A program made the translations under genes and the position numbers. Below are positions 6,966-14,997 of a stretch of DNA of 30,829 nucleotides, in pieces. Below the pieces are notes generated by a model. It was not told the DNA's origin. It saw only the letters and a program-made list of their open reading frames with translations, and did no database searches. Positions within the stretch are counted from its first letter, which is position 1. Every line of letters starts with the position of its first letter. The DNA lies in NCBI GenBank assembly GCA_964434955.1, contig CAYSXI010000042.1, forward strand, positions 1-30,829. Reading direction: 5' to 3'. The stretch comes from JANQLU01 sp964434955 (GTDB lineage Bacteria; Planctomycetota; Planctomycetia; Pirellulales; Pirellulaceae).

Positions 6966-9827
6966 TTAGTCTTTATCTTCTTTTGGGTATTTCCTGAGAA
7001 GTGTTTGAAACGCAGGTTCGTTTTTTAGTGGGTGAAACTCCGCGTCATCCGTCCAGTGGATCGCATTGACCCGGTTGCCAGTCATCTTCTTTTCCAACGC
7101 GGCAGCAAGTTTTTCAATCGCCAAGTTGCGCATCTCTGCTTGCTTCTCTTCCGTCTTTGCCGTCCGCGATTTTTGCGCGTAAATGCTTGCGAGATAGTAG
7201 TTGGCTTCCGGTAGGTAGCTTTCCTTGACATTGAGCATGTGGTTGGAAATCTCGAAAGCGCTCGGCTCGCCTTTGTCCGACACGTGTGCCAGGACAAGAA
7301 ACCGTCGCAATGGAAACCGCGTGTCGTGTCCTGAATCATTCAAGTTGAAATCCGGGTGGTTATTCTTGATTCCGGCATTCCAGGATTTCAGTGATTCCTT
7401 GAAGTCTTGTTTGAGGAAATGGGCTTCGGCCAGGCCTTCGTAGTTATTTCGAATGAATTTTCTCGCGTAAACGTTCTTTTCGTCTCGGTCGAGCACGGTT
7501 TGCAGGAGAGCGATTCCTTGCTCGTGCCATTCGATGGACTCATCGAACTTTTTCAGGATCCGTTTCAGGTTGCCGAAATTGAGATAGCTACCACCGAGGG
7601 TGACTTGGTGTTCAATTTTTGAAGGGAAGAATTCCGCAAGTTTCTTGCGCACTTGCAACGCCTCGAAATAATAAGGTTCCGCTTCGGCGTATTGTTTGAT
7701 TCGCTTGTAGTAAACTCCAAAATCGTTGAGCAACACGCCATAGACCCAATTGTAGTTTTCGTTATTGGGTTCTTTTGCAATCAACTGCTTGATGATACCA
7801 ATCGCCTTGACGTAGGAAGCCCGAGCTTCGTCGTTCTTGCGCAAATAGGCGGCGGCCAAGGCCAAATCAACTTGGAGTCTGGCAACATCATAGCGATGGC
7901 GATCGACTTTCGGTTCTTTTTCAATCAGGGCTTCATGCATTTTCTCCGCGCGGCGGTATTCTTTCAGAGCATTCTCGTCGTCTTCGACCGCATAATAAGT
8001 CCGTCCCAGACTATGGCATGCCAGTGCTTTACCGCGAATGGCTTCAAGGTTGTTCGAGTCCGCTTCCAGGATCTTGTCCATCACGACAATGGCTTCCTGG
8101 TTCGCAGCTCGGCCTTCTTTCGCATTCCCGATCCGTGTTTCGATCACGGCAAGCGAGTGGAGGGCGGCGCCCAACTTGTACTGCAGGTCGAGGTCGTCCT
8201 GGTTGGTGTTGGACAATTCGCGGTAAATCTCGATCGCCCGTGCGTAGGCCTCCTTCGACTGCTTGGATTGACCGAGCATTTTTTGGATCTGGCCGACACG
8301 GATATTTGCCGACGCGACTCCAATACGGGAGTCGATGTCGTCGCTGGTTTCTGCCGCAAAATCTTCGTAAGACTCAAGCGTCTGTTTCAAAAACTCTTTG
8401 TGCTCTTCTGTAAGCGAAGGCTGACGCGCGAGCCATTCTTCGACCAGATTGGATGAGAGAGTGTCGAGAGCCTCGCGGGTTTGTTTTCTCCGGCGTTGCT
8501 CAAGTTTCTGAGCCGCAACGGCTTTCTTTCGTGAATCCTCGGCTTTGAAGAAGCCCCAGGAGGTTCCAATGATTCCCGCGATCAGCGCCAAGCCAATCAG
8601 CGATGCTGCGCTGACGATACTTCGATGTTTGACGATGAATTTTTTTGCCAGATAGATCCGGCTGGGCGGCGCCGCAACGACCGCATCGCCTTGAAGATAC
8701 CGCTCAACGTCTCTGGCGAAATCGATGGCAGAATCATAGCGACGCTTTCGGTCCTTGTTGAGCGATTTCATGACGATCCAATCGAGCTCTCCCTTCATTT
8801 GCTGGCTCAGTTGCCGAGGGACCGTTTGTCGCTGTTCACTTACCGAAGTCGCAGTGTCGCCCAGAGAGCTGATTCGCAAACTGGGGTAGATCGGATCTTC
8901 TTCGCGAATGATGCGTCGCATTTCGTCGAAAGCCGCTTTTTTCATTCGTTCGCGATCGAAGGGCGTGCTGCCCGTCAACAGCTCGTAAAGCAGAACGCCC
9001 AACGAATAGATGTCAGTTCGCGTGTCGATATCGAGGCCGCTCATCTCCGCTTGTTCGGGACTCATGTAGAGCGGCGTTCCAATCATTTGTGTGAAGCGGG
9101 TGTATACCGTGCCCTCGACCAAGGGCTGGTGGATGGCCTTTGCGACCCCGAAATCAATGACTTTGACGACAGGCTTGTCATCGTGCATCGAGACAAGCAC
9201 ATTGCCGGGCTTGATATCGCGGTGAATGATTCCCTTTTGATGGGCGTGTTGAATGGCGTTGCAAATGTCGACAAACAGTCTCAGGCGAACGCGATTGTTT
9301 AGTTTTTTCTGGTCACAAAATTTGGTAATGGGTATCCCCTTTACCAACTCCATCACAAAATAGGGTCGTCCGTTCGCTGTTTGTCCGGCGTCCAAGACTC
9401 TTGCGATGTTGGGGTGATCCATCATTGCGAGTGCCTGACGCTCGGCTTCGAAGCGTCGCAGCACGTCCTTGGAATCCATTCCCGGTTTGATCAATTTCAG
9501 TGCCACTCGGCGGCGAACCGGTTGGTTCTGCTCGGCAACGAACACCATCCCCATGCCGCCACTGCCGATTTCTTCCATCAAGCGGTACTTGCCAATGTAG
9601 GTGCCGATTTCGACACCGGAATCGAGATTGCCCTCGTCCACGGTATTGCCAACTGCCGAATCAAGTTCCAGCACAAAGTCACCGGACTCGAAATGTTGGC
9701 TAACCAGATCGGCAACCCTCGTGCGCATGGAATCGTCGTCGCGACAAGCGTCGTCGAGAAATTCGTCGCGCTGATCCGTGTCGCTGATTTCAATCGCGCG
9801 TTGGAAAATGCTTTTTTCGTCGGCCAT
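6966..9827 (-). CDS. transmembrane Ser/Thr protein kinase with TPR-rich C-terminal half
   Basis: The protein has 953 residues. A 75-residue N-terminal extension of the type common in planctomycete kinases precedes a Hanks-type kinase domain (about 80-380). Its motifs are the glycine loop GSGGMGMV (88-95), Lys111 in VALKL, HRDIKPGN (catalytic Asp204), DFG (225-227) and MSPEQA. All key residues are present, so it should be active. One membrane helix lies at about 403-427 (SIVSAASLIGLALIAG...), then a charged coiled coil (430-450). Helical repeats with TPR character cover about 500-900 and probably bind partner proteins or ligands outside the membrane. Role: signal transduction by phosphorylating Ser/Thr. 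No sigma-factor gene sits immediately upstream, unlike many family members. It converges on module A with a 32-base gap. Confidence 0.95.
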   Translation of the reverse strand: MADEKSIFQRAIEISDTDQRDEFLDDACRDDDSMRTRVADLVSQHFESGDFVLELDSAVGNTVDEGNLDSGVEIGTYIGKYRLMEEIGSGGMGMVFVAEQNQPVRRRVALKLIKPGMDSKDVLRRFEAERQALAMMDHPNIARVLDAGQTANGRPYFVMELVKGIPITKFCDQKKLNNRVRLRLFVDICNAIQHAHQKGIIHRDIKPGNVLVSMHDDKPVVKVIDFGVAKAIHQPLVEGTVYTRFTQMIGTPLYMSPEQAEMSGLDIDTRTDIYSLGVLLYELLTGSTPFDRERMKKAAFDEMRRIIREEDPIYPSLRISSLGDTATSVSEQRQTVPRQLSQQMKGELDWIVMKSLNKDRKRRYDSAIDFARDVERYLQGDAVVAAPPSRIYLAKKFIVKHRSIVSAASLIGLALIAGIIGTSWGFFKAEDSRKKAVAAQKLEQRRRKQTREALDTLSSNLVEEWLARQPSLTEEHKEFLKQTLESYEDFAAETSDDIDSRIGVASANIRVGQIQKMLGQSKQSKEAYARAIEIYRELSNTNQDDLDLQYKLGAALHSLAVIETRIGNAKEGRAANQEAIVVMDKILEADSNNLEAIRGKALACHSLGRTYYAVEDDENALKEYRRAEKMHEALIEKEPKVDRHRYDVARLQVDLALAAAYLRKNDEARASYVKAIGIIKQLIAKEPNNENYNWVYGVLLNDFGVYYKRIKQYAEAEPYYFEALQVRKKLAEFFPSKIEHQVTLGGSYLNFGNLKRILKKFDESIEWHEQGIALLQTVLDRDEKNVYARKFIRNNYEGLAEAHFLKQDFKESLKSWNAGIKNNHPDFNLNDSGHDTRFPLRRFLVLAHVSDKGEPSAFEISNHMLNVKESYLPEANYYLASIYAQKSRTAKTEEKQAEMRNLAIEKLAAALEKKMTGNRVNAIHWTDDAEFHPLKNEPAFQTLLRKYPKEDKD

Positions 9828-9915
9828 GGTGAAAAGATCAGAGAAGAGACCAAAAGTCGGTATGCATGCCGGCGCATATCCGACAACCTAGGATGCGTAA
9901 AGCAATCCGGTTCGT

Positions 9916-9929
9916 GCAGAAAAATCTGC
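9916..9929. repeat. short inverted repeat upstream of the kinase gene
   Basis: A perfect 5-base stem (GCAGA and TCTGC) flanks an A4 loop about 90 bases upstream of the kinase start, in the gap between the kinase and the isomerase-like gene (both minus strand). It could be an operator or part of a leader, but the size is within chance. I found no convincing -35/-10 pair elsewhere in 9828-9995. Confidence 0.2.
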
Positions 9930-9995
9930 GAAATTTCCGTTTGCCCGTGACAGTCGGCCAACATCAAGCATGGCAGCGGTCGTCACCCACGGATT

Positions 9996-10964
9996 CTAGT
10001 CTACATGGCAAAGTTCGACAGCCTGCTTCAGGCCCTTGAAAGCATCCCCGGTTGGAATGAATTCCTGGCCCACAAATCCTTTGTAACCGATCTCAATCAG
10101 CTTTTTCATGATTGGTGGATAGTAGATTTCCTGGGATTCGCTCAGTTCGCCCCGGCCCGGACAGCCGGCTGTATGGACGTGGCCAATGATGTCCTTGTTC
10201 TGTTCGAGCCGTCTCATGACGTCACCATTCATCACTTGTACGTGGTAAATATCGAAAAGCAATTTGACGTGGCTGGACCCGACTTTGCGAACGATATCGG
10301 CGACATAATCAAGGTCATCACCCTGGTATCCGGGATGCCCTTTCATTGGGTGGGTGTCGTCGCGTGTATTGAGGTGCTCGATGCAAACCGTGACCCCTTT
10401 TTTTTCGGCAAGGCCTGCCAGAGCTTTAAGTCCTTTGATGCAATTCTTGGCGCCCTCCTCCAGACTGATTTCTCCGCTCTTGGGATTGTCTGGCTCGATC
10501 CATTTGTATCCGTTGAATGCAATCACATTCGGATAGCCTGCCTCGCCCGCACCTTCAATCGCTTTCTTGGTTCGGGTCACGACTTCGTCTTGGAACTTGG
10601 GATTGTTCAAGCCTTTTTTGAACGGCGCTCCGGGCATGCCATTGGGGACGATGGCACAGGTCACGCCGTGTTTCTTCAAGGTTGGCCAGTCCTCGGGCGC
10701 AATTAATTCGACCGACTCGCAGCCCAACTTTTTTGCCGCTTTGCAGCTTTGTTCGAGCGTCCATTTTTCGGGCGACGCATTGAAACACCAGTGAACGATC
10801 GATTGCCGAATCTTGCCGGTACCCAAAGGGGAAGATGTTGAAAACGAAGCGCTGGCCGCTTCTGTCTGCGAAGCTCCGATTGCTGTGGCTGCGATTCCGG
10901 CCAATGCGCCCTTAATCAAGTTCCGGCGATCAAAGTTCGATTTGTTTTCTTCTCGTTTTTTCAT
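9996..10964 (-). CDS. Tat-exported TIM-barrel isomerase, hydroxypyruvate isomerase-like
   Basis: The protein has 322 residues. A twin-arginine signal (FDRRNLIKGALAGIAATAIG, Arg13-Arg14) opens it. The rest is a xylose-isomerase-like TIM barrel (AP_endonuc_2 family) that resembles hydroxypyruvate isomerase. Probable metal ligands are Glu196 (CIEHLNT), Asp238 (LLFDIYH), His in GHVHTAGCPGR (about 262-264) and Glu301 (VGQEF). The cytoplasmic Hyi enzyme converts hydroxypyruvate to tartronate semialdehyde. This exported version may act on another hydroxy-keto compound, so I give no symbol. It is transcribed away from the sugar operon at 11204, and a good candidate promoter lies in the shared intergenic region. 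There is no clear Shine-Dalgarno, and the start is fixed by the Tat signal. Fold sure, substrate uncertain. Confidence 0.87.
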   Translation of the reverse strand: MKKREENKSNFDRRNLIKGALAGIAATAIGASQTEAASASFSTSSPLGTGKIRQSIVHWCFNASPEKWTLEQSCKAAKKLGCESVELIAPEDWPTLKKHGVTCAIVPNGMPGAPFKKGLNNPKFQDEVVTRTKKAIEGAGEAGYPNVIAFNGYKWIEPDNPKSGEISLEEGAKNCIKGLKALAGLAEKKGVTVCIEHLNTRDDTHPMKGHPGYQGDDLDYVADIVRKVGSSHVKLLFDIYHVQVMNGDVMRRLEQNKDIIGHVHTAGCPGRGELSESQEIYYPPIMKKLIEIGYKGFVGQEFIPTGDAFKGLKQAVELCHVD

Positions 10965-11003
10965 GGCAGTCCAGCGTGCGAATAGTTTTAACGTTGCGTT
11001 CCG

Positions 11004-11032
11004 ATTGTATTTTATCGACCGTCATTTTGCAA
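11004..11032 (-). promoter_or_regulatory. candidate sigma-70 promoter for the isomerase-like gene
   Basis: Read on the minus strand, TTGCAA (11032-11027) and TACAAT (11009-11004) are separated by exactly 17 bases. They match the TTGACA/TATAAT consensus at 4/6 and 5/6. Predicted transcription start is near 10997, giving a leader of about 33 bases before the ATG at 10964. The consensus is that of E. coli, and planctomycete housekeeping promoters may differ. Confidence 0.4.
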
Positions 11033-11124
11033 AAATTTGAGCTGTCTCAACGTAGACGTGGAAGGAAAACGAAACTCGAAAATCCTGGAAGAATATATTC
11101 AGTGCAAGACTCGGCTTGGAACCC

Positions 11125-11153
11125 TTCGCAGCGCGATGATTAATCCTCATAAT
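11125..11153 (+). promoter_or_regulatory. candidate sigma-70 promoter for the four-gene sugar operon
   Basis: TTCGCA (11125-11130) and CATAAT (11148-11153) lie 17 bases apart and match consensus at 4/6 and 5/6. Transcription would begin near 11160, about 44 bases before the ATG at 11204. If right, it excludes the GTG at 11159 as a practical start, because that codon would sit on the transcription start site. The two facing promoters leave about 90 bases between their -35 boxes where a shared regulator could bind. Confidence 0.35.
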
Positions 11154-11203
11154 GAGCTGTGAAACGAATTCCAAACAGGCAAGTCCAGAAAAGACGGGCG
11201 TCC

Positions 11204-12178
11204 ATGTCAGGCGTAAGCGCGGAAACCGCTCTCGGTTTGATTCAACCCAAGCGAAAAATTACCGGGATGTCCGCCATTCTGTTGCCTTTCAGTGCCGACC
11301 ACTCGGTTGATTGGCGATCGTACGAGACATTGCTCGAGAAAACGGTTGCGGCGGGTCTCGTTCCCGCCGTGAACATGGATACCGGCTATGCGAATCTGAT
11401 TGATGATGCAACTCGGCAGCGCGTTCTCTCCATGGCAAGCCAGATCGCGGACAGCCGCTCTGATACGCCGTTCATTGCCGGGGCATTTGTAGCTGATCAG
11501 CCTGGCGCCAATTTTGATTTCGCCAAATACATGTTTCAGATGAATGCAATTGAACAGGCCGGCGGGGTGCCAATTGTATTTCAGTCTTATGGTTTGGTCT
11601 CCGGTAGCGAGCAGGAGATATCGGCAAGGTACAAGCAAATTGGAGATTCGGTCGATCGATTCCTGGCGTTTGAGCTAGGAAACATGTTCGCCGACTTTGG
11701 ATGCATCTATTCGATAGAGCTTTACCAGGAAATCCTGAAAATTCATTCTTGTTTGGGTGCGAAACATTCTTCGTTGGAGCGAGTTGCCGAGTGGCAGCGT
11801 CTGCAGCTTCGGAACCAAATGCGTCCGGAATTCCTCGTGTTGACGGGGAATGACCTGGCAATCGATATGGTGATGTACGGAAGCGACTATTTGCTTGGGC
11901 TAAGCGCCTTCGCGCCCGACCTGTTTGCCGCGAGGGATCGATTTTGGGAAAAAGGCGATGAACGCTTCTACGAGTTGAATGACAAACTTCAATACCTCGG
12001 GTGTTTCGCATTTCGCCGTCCAACGTCTGCCTACAAACACACGGCCGCCATGTTTCTGAAACAGCGGGGCTGGATCAAAACGGATCTTACGCATCCGAAC
12101 TCGCCGACTCGACCCAACTCGGATCATGAAATTCTCGAACAGATCGGCCTGTCATTGGGAATCGAGATGGAGCGTTAA
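11204..12178 (+). CDS. dihydrodipicolinate synthase/N-acetylneuraminate lyase family protein
   Basis: About 324 residues from the ATG at 11204, forming a (beta/alpha)8 barrel of the DHDPS family. The likely Schiff-base lysine is Lys187 in LGAKHSSL, matching the GxK of the family, and Tyr129 in QSYG is the candidate catalytic tyrosine. The substrate-carboxylate loop reads NMDTGYANL (about 58-65) in place of the usual TTGE, so true lysine biosynthesis (DapA) is unlikely. Members of this family cleave or dehydrate 2-keto sugar acids to give pyruvate-like products. No signal peptide, so cytoplasmic. A GTG at 11159 would add 15 basic residues outside the fold and sits at the predicted transcription start, so I reject it. 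First gene of the operon; the next begins 4 bases after its stop. Confidence 0.87.
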   Translation: MSGVSAETALGLIQPKRKITGMSAILLPFSADHSVDWRSYETLLEKTVAAGLVPAVNMDTGYANLIDDATRQRVLSMASQIADSRSDTPFIAGAFVADQPGANFDFAKYMFQMNAIEQAGGVPIVFQSYGLVSGSEQEISARYKQIGDSVDRFLAFELGNMFADFGCIYSIELYQEILKIHSCLGAKHSSLERVAEWQRLQLRNQMRPEFLVLTGNDLAIDMVMYGSDYLLGLSAFAPDLFAARDRFWEKGDERFYELNDKLQYLGCFAFRRPTSAYKHTAAMFLKQRGWIKTDLTHPNSPTRPNSDHEILEQIGLSLGIEMER

Positions 12179-12182
12179 CGGC

Positions 12183-13634
12183 ATGGATTACCCAAAAATC
12201 GCCAAGCTGAATTCGATTGAGAAAATAGCAGGTCGCTTGAGCGAGCTTGGCGTCGAACTTCCACTGGAAGAAAAATTGGAGGCAGATAGCGGGCCGCTTG
12301 GGAAGCCTTTGGAACTTCGATCTGGGTTTGAGGTTGGGAACCGATTTTGCATTTTGCCCATGGAAGGATGGGATGGAACGGAAACCGGACTGCCGACCGA
12401 ATTGACGATGCGGCGATGGAAGCAGTTTGGGTTAAGTGGCGCCAAGCTCATTTGGGGCGGCGAAGCCGTTGCGGTCCGGCAGGACGGAAAGGCCAATCCG
12501 AATCAGTTGGTCATTTCGGATAAAAACCTCGCTCCGATTGAAAGGCTTCGCGAAAGTTTGGTTGATACGCATCGAAGCCAGTTTGGAAACGTCGACGATC
12601 TCTTTGTCGGCCTTCAATTGACCCACTCGGGAAGATTCGCCAGGCCCAAGGACAAATCGACTTTGATCCCGCGAACGCTTTATAAACATCCCATATTGGA
12701 TGAGAAATTCGGCGTGGATCCAGATTCTGCGATCCTGTCCGACGTCGAAATCGAACAATTGATCGAATCCTATATCTCTGCGGCATCGCGCGCTGCAAAA
12801 GCAGGATTTCATTTTGTTGATTTGAAACATTGCCATGGTTATCTGGGGCATGAATTCCTTTCGTCATTCGAACGTTCAGGAAAATACGGTGGGAGTTTCG
12901 AAAATCGAACTCGTTTCTTGCGGGAGATCGTCGAAGGGATACGGGCGACAGCGAATTCAATCGAACTAGGAGTAAGGCTCAGCATTTTTGACTTTGCGCC
13001 ATTCGAAAGTTCCGTCGAAGGGCAGGGGAATGGAGCCGGTGATTTGGGTGCGGGAATGCCAATGGCGGGAACCGGTTACAAGCACGCGTTTGGCGGCGAT
13101 GGATCCGGTGTCGGGATCAACCTGGATGAGACGAACCGGCTGCTTGATCTTTTTGAATCGCTCGGGATTCAGTTGGTTTGTACGACGGCCGGTAGTCCCT
13201 ATTACAATCCGCACATTCAAAGGCCCGCGATTTTTCCGCCATCCGATGGTTATTTGCCGCCTGAGGATCCGCTGGTCGGCGTTGCAAGGCAAGTTAATGC
13301 CACGGCCCAGTTGAAACAAAACCACCCTAACCTGATTTTTGTTGGATCTGGATATTCTTATTTGCAAGAATGGTTGCCGAATGTTGGGCAGGCGGCGATC
13401 CGCAAGGGGATGGTGGATTCGGTCGGTCTTGGGCGAATGGTCCTTTCCTATCCTGAACTTCCGGCCGATGTTTTGCGAGGCCGGGCGATGCAACGGAAAC
13501 GCGTTTGTCGAACGTTTAGCGATTGCACGACCGCGCCGCGAAAGGGGCTCGTTTCAGGCTGTTTTCCCTTGGATGCGTTTTACAAAAAGCACTCCGACTA
13601 TGGACGGCTTCAAGAATTCAAAAGACAAAAGTGA
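12183..13634 (+). CDS. Old Yellow Enzyme-family NADH:flavin oxidoreductase
   Basis: About 483 residues from the ATG at 12183, 4 bases after the previous stop; an in-frame ATG at 12126 would overlap that gene and adds no conserved sequence. An FMN-binding TIM barrel: GLQLTHSGRFARP (143-155), the His pair in LKHCHGYLGHEFLSS (His216, His218), Arg265 and the phosphate-binding end VGLGRMV. This family reduces activated C=C bonds with NAD(P)H. There is no C-terminal FAD/NAD(P) module of the 2,4-dienoyl-CoA reductase type. The tail keeps three cysteines (442, 448, 460) in CRTFSDC...SGCFPLD, spaced nearly like an Fe-S site but lacking the second ligand. No signal peptide, so cytoplasmic. Role in the operon is probably reduction of an unsaturated keto-sugar intermediate; this is inferred. 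Confidence 0.88.
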   Translation: MDYPKIAKLNSIEKIAGRLSELGVELPLEEKLEADSGPLGKPLELRSGFEVGNRFCILPMEGWDGTETGLPTELTMRRWKQFGLSGAKLIWGGEAVAVRQDGKANPNQLVISDKNLAPIERLRESLVDTHRSQFGNVDDLFVGLQLTHSGRFARPKDKSTLIPRTLYKHPILDEKFGVDPDSAILSDVEIEQLIESYISAASRAAKAGFHFVDLKHCHGYLGHEFLSSFERSGKYGGSFENRTRFLREIVEGIRATANSIELGVRLSIFDFAPFESSVEGQGNGAGDLGAGMPMAGTGYKHAFGGDGSGVGINLDETNRLLDLFESLGIQLVCTTAGSPYYNPHIQRPAIFPPSDGYLPPEDPLVGVARQVNATAQLKQNHPNLIFVGSGYSYLQEWLPNVGQAAIRKGMVDSVGLGRMVLSYPELPADVLRGRAMQRKRVCRTFSDCTTAPRKGLVSGCFPLDAFYKKHSDYGRLQEFKRQK

Positions 13635-13649
13635 TTCCGGAAATTGGGA

Positions 13650-14987
13650 ATGAACAATCCATTGACAACTAGCGACTCGGTCCGGGGGCGGAGAGGATTT
13701 CTTGCAGCTACGGGCGGAACCTTGTTTGGATTGAGCGGGCTTTCGAGTTATCTCAGTGACTTGGCTGCAGCTGAATCGGAGAAGCCTCGTTGGATCAATG
13801 AACGAATCGGATTCGGCGGAATCGGACTCCGATACCAGGGTTCGGTCGATCTTCATACGGCGAATCAATTTGGAGAGGTTGTCGCGGTCTGCGACGTTGA
13901 CAAAAACGTACGCGACCAGTCCAAGGCAAGCTTTGGCAGTCGGCCAGCGAGCTACGAGCGCTACCAGGACTTGTTAAAGAACAAGAATGTGGACGCTGTG
14001 ATCATTGGAACTCCCGATCACTGGCATGTTCAAATTGCAGCCGATGCCTTACGGGCCGGGAAACATGTTTACGTTGAAAAACCACTCACGTTGACGATCC
14101 AGGAAGGTTTATTTCTGCGTGAGGTCGTAAGGGAAACGGGCAAAGTTTTACAGGTGGGTTCCTGGCAACGAAGTGACTCGCGATTTCGCCTCGCTGTCGA
14201 GCTCGTTCGCGCCGGTCGAATTGGCAAGCTGAAAAAGGTCGAAGTCGTGCTTGGCAAGAACAAAGTCGGCGGGCCATTTGAAATTCGGAAGACGCCAAGC
14301 CACCTCAACTGGGATTTGTGGCAAGGCCAAACTCCGCGCCGGCCCTATATCGAAGAGCGTTGCCACTATACGTTTCGCTGGTGGCTGGAATACTCGGGTG
14401 GTCAGATGACCGATTGGGGGTGCCACCATGTGGATATCGCCAACTGGGCCATTGATTCGGTCCCGGTCTCAATTGCAGGAAAGTCAAAATGGCCCACAGC
14501 AAACGATCGGTCCTACAATGTTCCGATCGACTTTTGGGTGAGCTGTCGGTTCAAAAACGATGTCGAAATGACGGTTGCTGATCAGGGCAGAAACGGCGTC
14601 CTTTTCCATGGAGAAAATGGGCGGCTCTTCGTCAATCGTGGCACCATCGCTGGCAAACCCGTCGAACAGTTGAAATCGAACCCTTTTTCTCGCAACGATT
14701 TCAAACTTTATGAATTCGACAATCGCAGGCGGCCAGAACGCGCTGGCAAACTGGAAAGCATCATCAACCACATGGGGAATTTTGTTGATTGCATTGCAGA
14801 AAACAAATCGCCGATTTCCGACTTTGAAAGTCAGCACCGAAGTACAACGATTTGCCACCTCGGAAACATTGCCCTTCGCACGAATAAAAAAATAGAATGG
14901 GACGCGGATCGAGAAGCCATCGTTGGAAACGCGCAGGCAAATGCGATGCTCAAAAGGGAGCGGCGCAAAGGATTCGAATTGACTTGA
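13650..14987 (+). CDS. Tat-exported Gfo/Idh/MocA family oxidoreductase
   Basis: About 445 residues from the ATG at 13650. A twin-arginine signal (RGRRGFLAATGGTLFG, Arg14-Arg15) implies folded export, probably with bound NAD(P) as in glucose-fructose oxidoreductase. The N-terminal Rossmann fold shows GFGGIG (about 54-59), Asp82 in VAVCDVDKN, GTPDHWHVQIA and the EKPLTL lysine-proline (143-145). The C-terminal dehydrogenase domain has the motif GGQMTDWGCHHVDIANWA, whose His is the usual catalytic or substrate-binding residue. Role: oxidation or reduction of a sugar hydroxyl, perhaps forming a 3-keto sugar, at the cell envelope. A TTG at 13644 is in frame just upstream but needless. The gap to the preceding gene is 15 bases and to the following gene 10. 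Confidence 0.92.
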   Translation: MNNPLTTSDSVRGRRGFLAATGGTLFGLSGLSSYLSDLAAAESEKPRWINERIGFGGIGLRYQGSVDLHTANQFGEVVAVCDVDKNVRDQSKASFGSRPASYERYQDLLKNKNVDAVIIGTPDHWHVQIAADALRAGKHVYVEKPLTLTIQEGLFLREVVRETGKVLQVGSWQRSDSRFRLAVELVRAGRIGKLKKVEVVLGKNKVGGPFEIRKTPSHLNWDLWQGQTPRRPYIEERCHYTFRWWLEYSGGQMTDWGCHHVDIANWAIDSVPVSIAGKSKWPTANDRSYNVPIDFWVSCRFKNDVEMTVADQGRNGVLFHGENGRLFVNRGTIAGKPVEQLKSNPFSRNDFKLYEFDNRRRPERAGKLESIINHMGNFVDCIAENKSPISDFESQHRSTTICHLGNIALRTNKKIEWDADREAIVGNAQANAMLKRERRKGFELT

Positions 14988-14997
14988 GGAACATGTG

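Noticed and set aside
7653..9302. Plus-strand open frames (267 and 225 codons) opposite the kinase gene
   Set aside because: The kinase domain and TPR half on the minus strand explain this DNA. The plus-strand products are Phe/Val-rich with no motif.
10005..10706. Plus-strand open frame of 233 codons opposite the isomerase-like gene
   Set aside because: The minus-strand protein has a Tat signal and metal-site motifs along the same stretch, so the opposite frame is not a gene.
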